A DNA stretch of 18,638 nucleotides from an uncultured Ilumatobacter sp. (GCA_937905835.1 CALCXK010000015.1:1-18638), one strand, 5' to 3'. Positions 8,175-15,707 are shown, counted from the first letter of the stretch. Made by a program: numbers and translations. The notes: generated by a model from the sequence alone, not told the origin.

Positions 8175-8180
8175 AGAGTA
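8175..8180 (-). promoter_or_regulatory. Probable leaderless -10 element of the hisD-like gene
   Basis: On the minus strand TACTCT is followed by 7 bases (TGAGGAC) and the ATG at 8167. TGAGGAC also contains GAGG, but only 3 bases from the ATG, which is too close for normal Shine-Dalgarno use. The geometry matches the other TAnnnT-N7-start cases here. Confidence 0.4.
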
Positions 8181-8240
8181 CCGTCGAGCCCTTCGACTGG
8201 CGTTGCGGCATCGGGTGGGAAGCAGGGTGTGGTCATCGGC

Positions 8241-8269
8241 TTGACAAAAAGCACGGCGGAGAATCGAAT
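8241..8269 (+). promoter_or_regulatory. Candidate promoter of purA-purB
   Basis: A perfect -35 hexamer TTGACA (8241-8246), a 17-base spacer and TCGAAT (8264-8269, 4 of 6 to TATAAT) lie in the divergent region. This predicts a leader of about 100 bases before purA. No riboswitch fold was recognised in that leader. Confidence 0.5.
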
Positions 8270-8376
8270 GGATGACTGAGCTGGCAGTAGTGTCACATCA
8301 CGTTCCATTCGCGACGTTCGTTCGGCATATTGAGCGATGGTCGGATTCCTCTCACACCCTGCGAAGGGGAGCGTCA

Positions 8377-9666
8377 ATGCCAGTCACGGTCGTTATCGGA
8401 GCCCAATGGGGCGACGAAGGTAAAGCCAAAGTCATCGACCTCTTGTCGAAAGAGCACGCCTATGTCGTGCGCTACCAGGGCGGCCACAATGCGGGCCATA
8501 CCGTGGTGGTTGACGGCGAGAAGTACGCCTTGCAACTTGTGCCTTCGGGCATCCTGTATCCGCATGTGATCCCGGTGATCGGCAACGGTGTCGTCGTCGA
8601 CATGCCCACGCTCTTCAACGAGGTCGACATGCTTGAGTCGCGGGGCAACTCCTGCTCCGACCTCAAGGTCTCCACCCGAGCGCACCTTATTTTCCCCTGG
8701 CACCAGAGCCACGATGCGATTTCCGAGGCGATGCGTGGCGACGACAAGCTCGGCACCACATTGCGTGGCATCGGCCCGGCCTACGCCGACAAGATGCGCC
8801 GAGTCGGCATTCGTGCCGGCGACGCACGTGACCCCGAACGGTTCGCCCGACTGATCCGCGAACGCGCAACGGTTGAGAACAAGTTGATCGGCGAAGCCGG
8901 CGGCGACGAACTCGACGTCGACGACATGGTCGAACGCTTCTCGACGTTCGGCGCACGTCTCGTGCCGTACCTTTCCGACACGATCAGCCTGCTGCATAAT
9001 GCGCTGGCCGACGATGCCCACATCCTGCTCGAAGGCGCCCAAGCAACGTTCCTCGACCTCGACCATGGCACCTACCCCTACGTGACGTCGTCGAACCCGA
9101 CGGCGGGCGGCGCTTCGGTCGGCTCAGGTTTGGGACCGCGCGACCTCAGCCGGATTGTTGGGATCACCAAGGCGTACACCACCCGTGTGGGCGCTGGCCC
9201 GTTTGTCACCGAGTTGTTCGACGACGACGGCAAGATGCTCGCCGAAGTCGGTCACGAATTCGGCACGGTAACAGGTCGTGCACGTCGTTGCGGCTGGCTC
9301 GACTGCGTGATGTTGCGCCACGCGGTGCGGCTCAACTCGTTGACAGAATTGTCGCTCACAAAGCTCGACATTCTCGACGGGTTTGACACGGTGAAGATCT
9401 GCACCGGCTACACGCTCGATGGCAAACCGGTCACCGATTACCCCGACCAGTACGACGTGCTCGAACGGATCAAGCCGGTGTACGAAGAGCTGCCCGGCTG
9501 GAAGACACCGATCAACGAGATACGCGAACCGGGTGAATTGCCAGCCGAGGCAAAGGCGTTCATCGCTGTCGTCGAACGCGAAGTCGGCGTTCGCGTCAAC
9601 GTGGTTGGCGTCGGCGCCGAACGCGATGACTATCTCATTTGGGAAACAACGGGAACGGCTTCATGA
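8377..9666 (+). CDS. purA: Adenylosuccinate synthetase
   Basis: A 429-residue cytoplasmic enzyme that joins IMP and aspartate with GTP to make adenylosuccinate, the first committed step to AMP. The N-terminus QWGDEGKAK (residues 10-18) carries the catalytic Asp13 and Lys16. GGHNAGHT follows with His41, and later come GTTLRGIGPAY, DHGTYPYVTSSNP, RVGAGPF and LTKLD, all family signatures. Two glycines usual in the family are alanine here: position 17 (GDEGKGK to GDEGKAK) and EGAQGT to EGAQAT. The ATG at 8377 is preceded by an AGGGGAG Shine-Dalgarno (8363-8369), which excludes the in-frame upstream start at 8272. The stop overlaps the purB start, so purA and purB are translationally coupled. Confidence 0.97.
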   Translation: MPVTVVIGAQWGDEGKAKVIDLLSKEHAYVVRYQGGHNAGHTVVVDGEKYALQLVPSGILYPHVIPVIGNGVVVDMPTLFNEVDMLESRGNSCSDLKVSTRAHLIFPWHQSHDAISEAMRGDDKLGTTLRGIGPAYADKMRRVGIRAGDARDPERFARLIRERATVENKLIGEAGGDELDVDDMVERFSTFGARLVPYLSDTISLLHNALADDAHILLEGAQATFLDLDHGTYPYVTSSNPTAGGASVGSGLGPRDLSRIVGITKAYTTRVGAGPFVTELFDDDGKMLAEVGHEFGTVTGRARRCGWLDCVMLRHAVRLNSLTELSLTKLDILDGFDTVKICTGYTLDGKPVTDYPDQYDVLERIKPVYEELPGWKTPINEIREPGELPAEAKAFIAVVEREVGVRVNVVGVGAERDDYLIWETTGTAS

Positions 9667-10964
9667 TCCCGCGTTATTCCACTCCGGAGATGGATGCTGT
9701 TTGGTCTGACACGGCCAAGTTTGCTCGCTGGCTCGAAGTTGAACTGCTGGCCACTGAAGGACATGCCGCAATTGGTGTCGTTCCGCAGGAAGCTGCTCAG
9801 ATCTGTCGAGCCAACGCTCCGGTGGCCGACGACGCATTCCTGCAGAAGATCCTCGACCGTGAGGCGATCACCGACCATGACGTCGCGGCGTTTGTCGATG
9901 TCACGCAGGATGCGATCAACGACCCGGCAGGATCATGGATCCATTACGGCCTGACATCTTCCGATGTCGGTGACACTGCGCTGTGTTGGGCACTGCGTGA
10001 TGCCACTGATTTGATGATCGAGGCATCGACCGAATTGCTCGGCACGTTGATCGAGATGGCGCGCGAACACCGCGACACCGTGATGATCGGCCGTACGCAC
10101 GGCATCCACGCCGAGCCAACGACCTTCGGCGCCAAAGTCGCGCTCTGGGCCCTCCAGGTCGATCGTGACCGCGAACGGCTGCGTACTGCCCGCAACACGG
10201 TTGCAGTCATGAAGCTGAGCGGAGCTGTCGGTACCTACTCGAACATCCCGCCTGCAGTTGAACAGTTCGTCGGAGACGCACTCGGTCTGAAGCCGGTGCC
10301 AGCCACCCAGGTTGTTGCCCGTGACCGTCACGCCGAGTTCCTATATGCCTGCGCGTCGGTCGCCGCGACCTGCGAACTGATGGCCGTCGAACTCCGCCAT
10401 TTGCAGCGCACCGAGGTTCGCGAAGTGCAGGAAGGCTTCAAGCCAGGTCAAAAGGGATCGTCGGCAATGCCGCATAAGCGGAATCCAATTTCCGCTGAAA
10501 CAATTTCCGGCTTGGCGCGTGTTGTTCGCTCCAACCTTCTCGCAGGTTTGCAAGACATTGCCCTCTGGCACGAGCGCGATATCTCGCACTCGTCGGTCGA
10601 GCGCGTGATTCTCCCGGATTCGTCGCAACTCACCTACTACATGATGCGGCGGCTGCGTCGTTTGCTGTCGGGGCTGGTCGTTATGCCTGAGCGGATGCAG
10701 GCAAACCTTGACGCCAGCTACGGACTGGTCTTCAGCCAGCCGGTGCTGTTGTCGCTGGTGCAGGCCGGCAAGACCCGCGACGAGGCGTACCGCATCGTGC
10801 AGCGCACTGCGATGCAAGCATGGGACGATGGCGTCGACTTCAGGTCGTTGCTCGAAGCCGATGATGACGTTGACAACTCGGTTCTCGACGATGCCTTCGA
10901 TTTGCGTCGTTCATTGTCGAACCTGGGTCGCGTGTTCGAAGCGGTCGACGCGATCCAAGTCTGA
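9663..10964 (+). CDS. purB: Adenylosuccinate lyase
   Basis: A 433-residue member of the fumarase/aspartase superfamily. It releases fumarate from adenylosuccinate to give AMP and from SAICAR to give AICAR, so it serves both the shared purine route and the AMP branch. Visible motifs: TSSDVGDTA near residue 99, GRTHGIHAEPTTFG with catalytic His146, and the flexible signature loop GSSAMPHKRNP (265-275) with catalytic Ser266/267. The start ATG at 9663 overlaps the purA stop (ATGA), giving the two genes of consecutive reactions tight coupling. Length is normal for the compact bacterial form. Confidence 0.97.
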   Translation: MIPRYSTPEMDAVWSDTAKFARWLEVELLATEGHAAIGVVPQEAAQICRANAPVADDAFLQKILDREAITDHDVAAFVDVTQDAINDPAGSWIHYGLTSSDVGDTALCWALRDATDLMIEASTELLGTLIEMAREHRDTVMIGRTHGIHAEPTTFGAKVALWALQVDRDRERLRTARNTVAVMKLSGAVGTYSNIPPAVEQFVGDALGLKPVPATQVVARDRHAEFLYACASVAATCELMAVELRHLQRTEVREVQEGFKPGQKGSSAMPHKRNPISAETISGLARVVRSNLLAGLQDIALWHERDISHSSVERVILPDSSQLTYYMMRRLRRLLSGLVVMPERMQANLDASYGLVFSQPVLLSLVQAGKTRDEAYRIVQRTAMQAWDDGVDFRSLLEADDDVDNSVLDDAFDLRRSLSNLGRVFEAVDAIQV

Positions 10965-11022
10965 ACTGATAGCGCTTTGGCGCTGCCCGGAGGGGCCCGC
11001 CGCACACTTTCGAATCGGTGAG

Positions 11023-11439
11023 TCAGTCGCCGCGGGAGATGCCGGAGGCCGCGAGAACGCTTGCCTCGACACCGACGTCACGCCACGACTGGTACGAGAT
11101 CTGCTTGCTGCGGCTGTAGCTCTTGGCCACTTCGACGAAGTTTGCTGTGAGCGAAACCATGTCGATCGTGTCGGACAAAGTTTCCAATTCGGTCCGCAGA
11201 TCACGACGTTCTTGGACCAGAAGTAGCTCGTCGAGGGGCGATGCCGACTCAAGCTCGGCATCGATTGTTTCGAGCCTTGCGGTCACTGTTTCAGCGGTGC
11301 GCTTGCGGCCGCGCTTGGGCTTTGTGGCCCGCAGACCCTCGAGATACTCGCGGACCACACGACCCTCGACTCGCCCTTTTGCGAGCGCGGCCTTGTGTTC
11401 ATTGGACATCGGCGTTTTCGGACCACGTGTTGCTGCCAT
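11023..11439 (-). CDS. Conserved hypothetical basic coiled-coil protein
   Basis: A 138-residue protein of unknown function. The N-terminal 50 residues are very basic (RGPKTPMSNEHKAALAKGR, KPKRGRKRT) and could touch nucleic acid. Residues about 50-92 are a charged heptad-like helix (ARLETIDAELE, LVQERRDLRTELETL), likely a coiled coil. The C-terminus ends in a compact motif, ISYQSWRDVGVEASVLAASGISR. The same three-part plan is, to my recollection, conserved in many uncharacterised actinobacterial proteins, but no name can be given. There is no signal peptide or membrane segment. The ATG at 11439 is preferred to one three codons upstream because TAGGGT lies exactly 7 bases before it. The gene is divergent from the thioesterase gene and convergent with purB. 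Confidence 0.8.
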   Translation of the reverse strand: MAATRGPKTPMSNEHKAALAKGRVEGRVVREYLEGLRATKPKRGRKRTAETVTARLETIDAELESASPLDELLLVQERRDLRTELETLSDTIDMVSLTANFVEVAKSYSRSKQISYQSWRDVGVEASVLAASGISRGD

Positions 11440-11446
11440 AACCCAC

Positions 11447-11475
11447 ACCCTATTGGGCTTTCACGTTCGACCCAA
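11447..11475 (-). promoter_or_regulatory. Promoter of the conserved hypothetical gene, leaderless
   Basis: On the minus strand: TTGGGT (11475-11470), 17-base spacer, TAGGGT (11452-11447), then 7 bases to the ATG at 11439. No Shine-Dalgarno is present, so initiation at the start codon is likely. Confidence 0.5.
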
Positions 11476-11484
11476 TGGGTTGAA

Positions 11485-11490
11485 TAGATT
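11485..11490 (+). promoter_or_regulatory. Probable leaderless -10 element of the thioesterase gene
   Basis: TAGATT is followed by 7 bases and the third of three consecutive ATG codons (11498). No good -35 was found at 16-18 bases. The divergent intergenic region also carries the inverted repeat TTGGG (11453-11457) / CCCAA (11471-11475), which overlaps the opposing promoter and could be an operator. Confidence 0.4.
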
Positions 11491-11497
11491 CATGATG

Positions 11498-12313
11498 ATG
11501 TTCGAACTTTCCCCACATGGCACCGATGTCTTCGTTGGGACGGGCCCGCAGTATCCATGGGGTGGCCTGTATGGCGGTCAGATCGTCGCCCAGGCGTTGC
11601 GCGCCGCGACCTTGACGGTTGAAGCCGACCTGGAACCCCATTCCATTCGCGCCTATTTCATCCGTCGTGGTGATGCCAGTGAACCGGTCCGGTACGAAGT
11701 CGACCGGATCAGGAACGGGCGGAGTTTCTCGACTCGCCGAGTGGTCGCCAGGCAGGCGATCGGCGCGATCCTCAACGCCGAGAGTTCGTTCCAGCGGCCA
11801 GAACCTGCGGCCAGCGTGCAGTCGATCCTGATGCCCAACGTTCCGGCGCCCGACTCGCTTGAGGCGTCGTCGTGGACGGAGACCTTCGATCGCGTCGTGG
11901 TGCCGGCTCAGGCAGTCCAGGGCCCGAGCCGCGATGGTGCTGGACGCATGGTCGTGTGGATGAAGGTGAACCAGGAAGTCGGTAACCCCGCGAATGCAGC
12001 GACGCAGTTGCTCCACCGCTCGTGGCTGGCGTTTCTTTCCGACGACATCCCGACGGAGGCGGTGATGCAGGCCCATCCGGAGGCAGCGGCTGTGATGGGC
12101 GAGGAAGACCGGTTCTTCGGCGCCAGCCTCGACCACACGATCTGGTTCCACCGTCCGCTGCGCGCCGACCGGTGGCACCTGTATGACTTCAGCTGCCAGC
12201 ATTTCGTCGGAGGTCGCGGCCTCGCCCATGGGCATATTTTCTCCGCCGATGGCACGCACGTTGCGACGGTGACGCAAGAGGTTCTGCTTCGCGATCGCGC
12301 TGCCAAGCCCTGA
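11498..12313 (+). CDS. Acyl-CoA thioesterase II (TesB family, double hotdog)
   Basis: A 271-residue acyl-CoA thioesterase, predicted to hydrolyse acyl-CoA to free fatty acid and CoA in the cytoplasm. The N-terminal hotdog shows WGGLYGGQIVAQALRAA and HSIRAYFIRRGD; the C-terminal hotdog shows LDHTIWFHRP (catalytic Asp), GGRGLAHGHIF and VATVTQEVLLR (catalytic Gln). Where most TesB proteins have a DSPSAxGARG-type segment, this one reads FSCQHFVGGRG, so the usual Ser/Thr of the active site is not in place. I believe this variant is a known actinobacterial subgroup. Three in-frame ATGs stand at 11492, 11495 and 11498; the last is preferred from the -10 spacing. Long upstream extensions of the frame overlap the divergent gene and are not coding. 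It is followed by pyrE after 79 bases. Confidence 0.9.
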   Translation: MFELSPHGTDVFVGTGPQYPWGGLYGGQIVAQALRAATLTVEADLEPHSIRAYFIRRGDASEPVRYEVDRIRNGRSFSTRRVVARQAIGAILNAESSFQRPEPAASVQSILMPNVPAPDSLEASSWTETFDRVVVPAQAVQGPSRDGAGRMVVWMKVNQEVGNPANAATQLLHRSWLAFLSDDIPTEAVMQAHPEAAAVMGEEDRFFGASLDHTIWFHRPLRADRWHLYDFSCQHFVGGRGLAHGHIFSADGTHVATVTQEVLLRDRAAKP

Positions 12314-12355
12314 CCGCTCGGCGTCACCGCAAGCCGCCCGTTTGGCCCGTTTTCC

Positions 12356-12383
12356 TTGTCAGGGCGGACTCACCGGGTAGGTT
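12356..12383 (+). promoter_or_regulatory. Promoter of pyrE, near-leaderless
   Basis: TTGTCA (12356-12361), 16-base spacer and TAGGTT (12378-12383) are followed by 9 bases and the ATG at 12393. The predicted transcript would begin only a few bases before the start codon. Confidence 0.5.
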
Positions 12384-12392
12384 CGGCCAGCC

Positions 12393-12977
12393 ATGAGTGA
12401 TGCTGCGCTTCCCGACCTCTCGCCGACGCTCGATCGGCTCCGCAACCATGTGATGGAGCACTCGGTGAAGACCGGTGACTTCACGCTCAAGTCGGGGGCC
12501 AAGAGCACCTGGTTCTTGGACACCAAACAAACGGCGTGTCGTGCCGCTGGCATCATCGCCGTCACCGATGCGATGATCGAAGTGTTCGGCGCCGATTTCG
12601 ATGGCATTGATGCCATTGGCGGCTTGACGATGGGCGGCGACCCTGTGGCTTATGGAGTTCAGGCAGTCGCGGCGACTCGCGGGCACACGCTGCGCAGCTT
12701 CAGCGTTCGCAAGGAAGCCAAACAGGGCGGCATTATTGGTCGTATTGCTGGTGCGCTGCAGCCCGGCGACAGAGTGTTGGTCACCGAAGACACGACGACT
12801 CGTGGCACGTCGCTGATCGAAGCCGCTGACCAGATCGCAGCGTTCGGAGCGATCCCGGTCTTCATGACCGTCATCGTCGATCGTGGTGGCACGTGTGCGG
12901 CCATGGCTGCCGGCAAGGACATCGACTATCGGCCGCTCCTCACGGCGCCGGATCTCGGTTTCGGTTTCGGCACCTGA
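12393..12977 (+). CDS. pyrE: Orotate phosphoribosyltransferase
   Basis: A 194-residue type I phosphoribosyltransferase that adds PRPP ribose-phosphate to orotate to give OMP in UMP synthesis. TLKSGAKSTWFLD near residue 31 matches the orotate-side loop, and GGLTMGGDPVAYG near 76 the core. VRKEAK (105-110) is the mobile catalytic loop, and VLVTEDTTTRGTSLIEA (about 128-144) the PRPP-binding motif. In E. coli the loop reads RKEAKDHG, with a conserved His; here it is RKEAKQGG, so that His is Gly112. Length is at the short end of normal. No other pyr genes are nearby, so it is a stand-alone gene between fatty-acid and deaminase genes. Confidence 0.92.
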   Translation: MSDAALPDLSPTLDRLRNHVMEHSVKTGDFTLKSGAKSTWFLDTKQTACRAAGIIAVTDAMIEVFGADFDGIDAIGGLTMGGDPVAYGVQAVAATRGHTLRSFSVRKEAKQGGIIGRIAGALQPGDRVLVTEDTTTRGTSLIEAADQIAAFGAIPVFMTVIVDRGGTCAAMAAGKDIDYRPLLTAPDLGFGFGT

Positions 12978-13093
12978 GGTCGAACTGCCGCACTCGATCG
13001 TGCACAGCGTGATTTCTTCAGGGTTCGTGATGGAAACGTTCTGGCGTGCAGATTGGCAAGTAGCGGGTGTGTCTTGCTGGTTGACTGATCTTG

Positions 13094-13750
13094 ATGAGTA
13101 CGGCCACCGCAACCTGGAAATCGCTGCCACTGCCTTGGCAAGTGGCCTTCGAGGAGGCCTGGGCCGCATACCGAGCCGGGACGTTTGGGGTGGGCGCGGT
13201 GCTGGTCGACCCGGCCAATGGCGATTCCATCGTGACGTCAGGGCGGAACCGTGTGATGCAGCAACAGCGCTCGCCGCGAACACTGTCGGGCAACATGACA
13301 GCCCATGCCGAGATGAATGCCTTCGCCGAACTTGACCAGTTTGACGCAGAAGGTCTGCACCTGTACACGACTCTTGAGCCGTGTCTGATGTGTGCGGCTG
13401 CAGCGATGCTGCTCAACGTCGAGCACGTTCACTTTGCTGCACGCGACGAGTTTTTCGCAGGCATGGACGAGCTGTGGGGCAAGCACTCGTTTACGGCGGC
13501 GCGGCAACCGTCATCTACGGGGCCGTTCGAGGGGCCACTTGGCTACTTCGGTCGTCTCTTGGCAATGACGTTCAACCTCGAACAGCTTGTGGGGCAGTCA
13601 GCCGAGCAACTCGCTCGGGATGAGCAGCCAGCGCTGGCTGACCTGATCGATCGGATCGCAACCGACGATCAGTGGATGGCGATTCGTAAGTCCGGCACGG
13701 TCCACCGTGCGCTCGGTCATCTCTGGGGCGACCTCGAAGCCCTCGGCTGA
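13094..13750 (+). CDS. Zinc-dependent nucleoside/base deaminase (CDA/dCMP deaminase fold)
   Basis: A 218-residue cytidine-deaminase-superfamily enzyme. The zinc site is complete: HAE at 71-73 (His ligand, catalytic Glu) and PCLMC at 96-100 (two Cys ligands). The order HAE...PCxxC and the LYTTLEPC context match the guanine deaminase/TadA/riboflavin-deaminase branch more than tetrameric cytidine deaminase. About 110 residues follow the zinc site, longer than TadA; this tail (GPLGYFGRLLAMTFNLE, ALGHLWGDLEALG) has no recognised domain and may set substrate choice. The substrate cannot be told from sequence. Start: ATG at 13094, with a TTG one codon earlier as an alternative; no clear Shine-Dalgarno. 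It converges with the oxygenase gene, 29 bases away. Confidence 0.85.
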   Translation: MSTATATWKSLPLPWQVAFEEAWAAYRAGTFGVGAVLVDPANGDSIVTSGRNRVMQQQRSPRTLSGNMTAHAEMNAFAELDQFDAEGLHLYTTLEPCLMCAAAAMLLNVEHVHFAARDEFFAGMDELWGKHSFTAARQPSSTGPFEGPLGYFGRLLAMTFNLEQLVGQSAEQLARDEQPALADLIDRIATDDQWMAIRKSGTVHRALGHLWGDLEALG

Positions 13751-13779
13751 TCGGCCCGCTGGTGCGCGCAGGCTGAGCG

Positions 13780-14637
13780 TTAGTCGAGGAGTGCGTCGCT
13801 GCGGACACGTTTATTTTCAGCACGGACATGCTCGGGCAGCACCCGTCCGAAGAGCTGGCGTGTGCGCTCAACACGGCCAATCACGCCGGGTTCGAGAGTG
13901 TACGCAAAGATCGCGGCGTGTCGCGCTGACGAGTTCTCGGGCACTCGCGTGACGCGGTGGAGTGAGTGCCGGCCGCGGAAGATCTGCAGGTCGCCGGGCC
14001 GGAGGTCAAGCGTGCGAACGCCCTCGCGGCCGCCTTCGAGCACTGCCTGAATTGTGTCGAACCCTTCGTCGGTCGTCGAGCGGATCGCCGGCACATACTC
14101 GAAGAGCCCCCCAACGTCTGCTTCGTCGACGAGAACTGTGACGGCGAACTCGTTGGTGTCGAAGTGCCACGTGAATTGCTGACCGGGGTCCAACACGTTG
14201 GCAGTCAACCCGGCGAGCGGGTCGGCGTAGCAGTGCAGTGTCGGCACACCAAGGCACTGCTTGAGGAAGCTGGTCAGCTCGGGAGATCGGAACAGACTTG
14301 TCATCGCGTCGTCCAAGCACCACGAGTCACCGGGGATGAAGCCGCTCGACCGTTCGATGAACGTGTTGATCGGGTGCCGATCTGGGAAAGCGTCGTCGCG
14401 AACGGTGTGAAAGTACGGGTTGATCAACTGCGTCGAGAAGTGGGTCGTGGACTTGCGGTCGTTGATCTCTGCGCTCAAGGTCTCGACAGCTTCGGGTCGA
14501 ACCAGGTCGCGGATGATGGCGCAACCGCCATCGCTCAGGTCGTCACGTGCCGCCGAAATGGCAGCGCGGTACGCGGCGGTGTCCGGCTGGTCGAGCGGAT
14601 ATCGCTCGAGGTTGATGAGCGCGCGAAGGTCATTCAT
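13780..14637 (-). CDS. 2-oxoglutarate/Fe(II)-dependent oxygenase (ArpA/HalD-BesD-like)
   Basis: A 285-residue non-heme iron oxygenase. The facial triad is visible: His158-x-Asp160 in WHFDTNEF and His227 in GRHSLHRV. Arg239 (SSARHAA) is a candidate to bind the 2-oxoglutarate carboxylate. The block GGLFEYVPAIRS, RPGDLQIFRGRHSLHRVT recalls proteins annotated as ArpA or HalD/BesD-like. Halogenases of that group replace the Asp with Gly; here Asp is present, so hydroxylation is expected, not chlorination. The substrate is unknown; amino acids or small hydroxy-acids are typical of relatives. The ATG at 14637 overlaps the dehydrogenase stop (14632-14630) by 8 bases in GATGAATGA, so this is the second gene of a coupled operon. 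An open extension to 14751 lies inside the upstream gene. Confidence 0.88.
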   Translation of the reverse strand: MNDLRALINLERYPLDQPDTAAYRAAISAARDDLSDGGCAIIRDLVRPEAVETLSAEINDRKSTTHFSTQLINPYFHTVRDDAFPDRHPINTFIERSSGFIPGDSWCLDDAMTSLFRSPELTSFLKQCLGVPTLHCYADPLAGLTANVLDPGQQFTWHFDTNEFAVTVLVDEADVGGLFEYVPAIRSTTDEGFDTIQAVLEGGREGVRTLDLRPGDLQIFRGRHSLHRVTRVPENSSARHAAIFAYTLEPGVIGRVERTRQLFGRVLPEHVRAENKRVRSDALLD

Positions 14638-15565
14638 CGTCGACTTCCCAGGGTGGGGTCCAGTTGCCGTCCATTCGGAACGACAGGCCAGCGTCGTCTT
14701 CGAGTCGTTTGGCGACGTGGAGTTCTCCGACGTCGGTGCCGTAACGATCACCAGCGTCGCGGAACGCGCTGCGCGCGGCGTCGGTCATCACCATCGGTGC
14801 AGTGACGCCACCCTGGAGCTCTTCGAGGAGTGCAAGGTCTTTGAGGCAGAGGCCGACAGTGAACGACGGGTCGTAGTGCCCCGCGAAGATCGACGGGGCG
14901 TCATGGCGGGCCACGAAACTGTCGCCGACCGATTCGATGATCGCTCGGTACAGCACACCGAGATCGACGCCGTGTGCCATTCCGACAGCGAACCCTTCGC
15001 CGAGCGCCGCTGCGGAGATGAACCAGAGCTGGTTCGTGACCAACTTGACGACGTTGCCCGTTCCGAGCGGGCCGCACGCGATGACGACTCCAAGGTGTTC
15101 GAGTATCGCTGTGGCGCGGGCAACGGGTTCGTCGGCGCCGCCGATGAAGAGGGTGAGCCTGCCGTTGCGGGCTCCGTCGACGGCGCCGGTGACCGGTGAG
15201 TCGACCACATCGACTCCCGTGGGTGCTGCTTCGGCGAGGCGCGCGACGAGCTCTTTTCGGTTCGTGGTCAGGTCGACCCAGAGCGACCCAGCGCGGAGGG
15301 CAGCGAGTGCACCGCCTGCCTCCATGACGGCCTCGACGTGGTCGGGGCGCGGCAGCGATGTGAGCAGGACATCGGCCCGCGCAGCGCAGTCGGCGGCCGA
15401 GGTTGCAGCGTGTGCGCCGCCAGCGACGGCGTGCTCGACCTTGGTCTGATTGAGGTCGAATGCAACGACGGCGTAGCCAGCTTCGAGGAGGCGGTCGCAC
15501 ATCGGCGCACCCATGTTCCCCAAACCGATAAATCCAATCGTGTCGCGGTCTGCTGTCTGAGTCAT
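14630..15565 (-). CDS. Beta-hydroxyacid dehydrogenase (3-hydroxyisobutyrate dehydrogenase family)
   Basis: A 311-residue NAD(P)-dependent dehydrogenase of the 6-phosphogluconate dehydrogenase-like superfamily. The N-terminal Rossmann motif GFIGLGNMGAPM starts near residue 10. The substrate loop reads DSPVTGAVDGA (family form D-A-P-V-S-G-G), and the catalytic lysine lies in GTGNVVKLVTNQL. A helical C-terminal domain follows. Relatives oxidise 3-hydroxyisobutyrate, tartronate semialdehyde, glyoxylate-type and similar beta-hydroxyacids; the exact substrate is not set by these motifs. The start ATG at 15565 is immediately before the Rossmann fold; the longer open frame to 16009 overlaps the divergent gene. 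TATTTT at 15589-15584 (minus strand) is a possible -10. It is first in an operon with the oxygenase. Confidence 0.9.
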   Translation of the reverse strand: MTQTADRDTIGFIGLGNMGAPMCDRLLEAGYAVVAFDLNQTKVEHAVAGGAHAATSAADCAARADVLLTSLPRPDHVEAVMEAGGALAALRAGSLWVDLTTNRKELVARLAEAAPTGVDVVDSPVTGAVDGARNGRLTLFIGGADEPVARATAILEHLGVVIACGPLGTGNVVKLVTNQLWFISAAALGEGFAVGMAHGVDLGVLYRAIIESVGDSFVARHDAPSIFAGHYDPSFTVGLCLKDLALLEELQGGVTAPMVMTDAARSAFRDAGDRYGTDVGELHVAKRLEDDAGLSFRMDGNWTPPWEVDDE

Positions 15566-15707
15566 CTCGGCATATGCAATCACAAAATAGCGATGGTCCC
15601 CGACGCGCGCCGCCCGCATTGGTTCGGGCTCTGCCGGATTTCGGGAGACGGCGGTGAGATGGGTCACGGAATCGAATTTGGCGGCTCGGGTTTGCTTGAC
15701 TGTGAAC

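Noticed and set aside
7361..8275. A 304-codon + strand frame opposite the hisD-like gene
   Set aside because: Antisense shadow; the minus strand carries the full HisD fold.
10971..10984. Hairpin AGCGC-TTTG-GCGCT after purB as a terminator
   Set aside because: Only a 5-base stem and no T-run in either direction.
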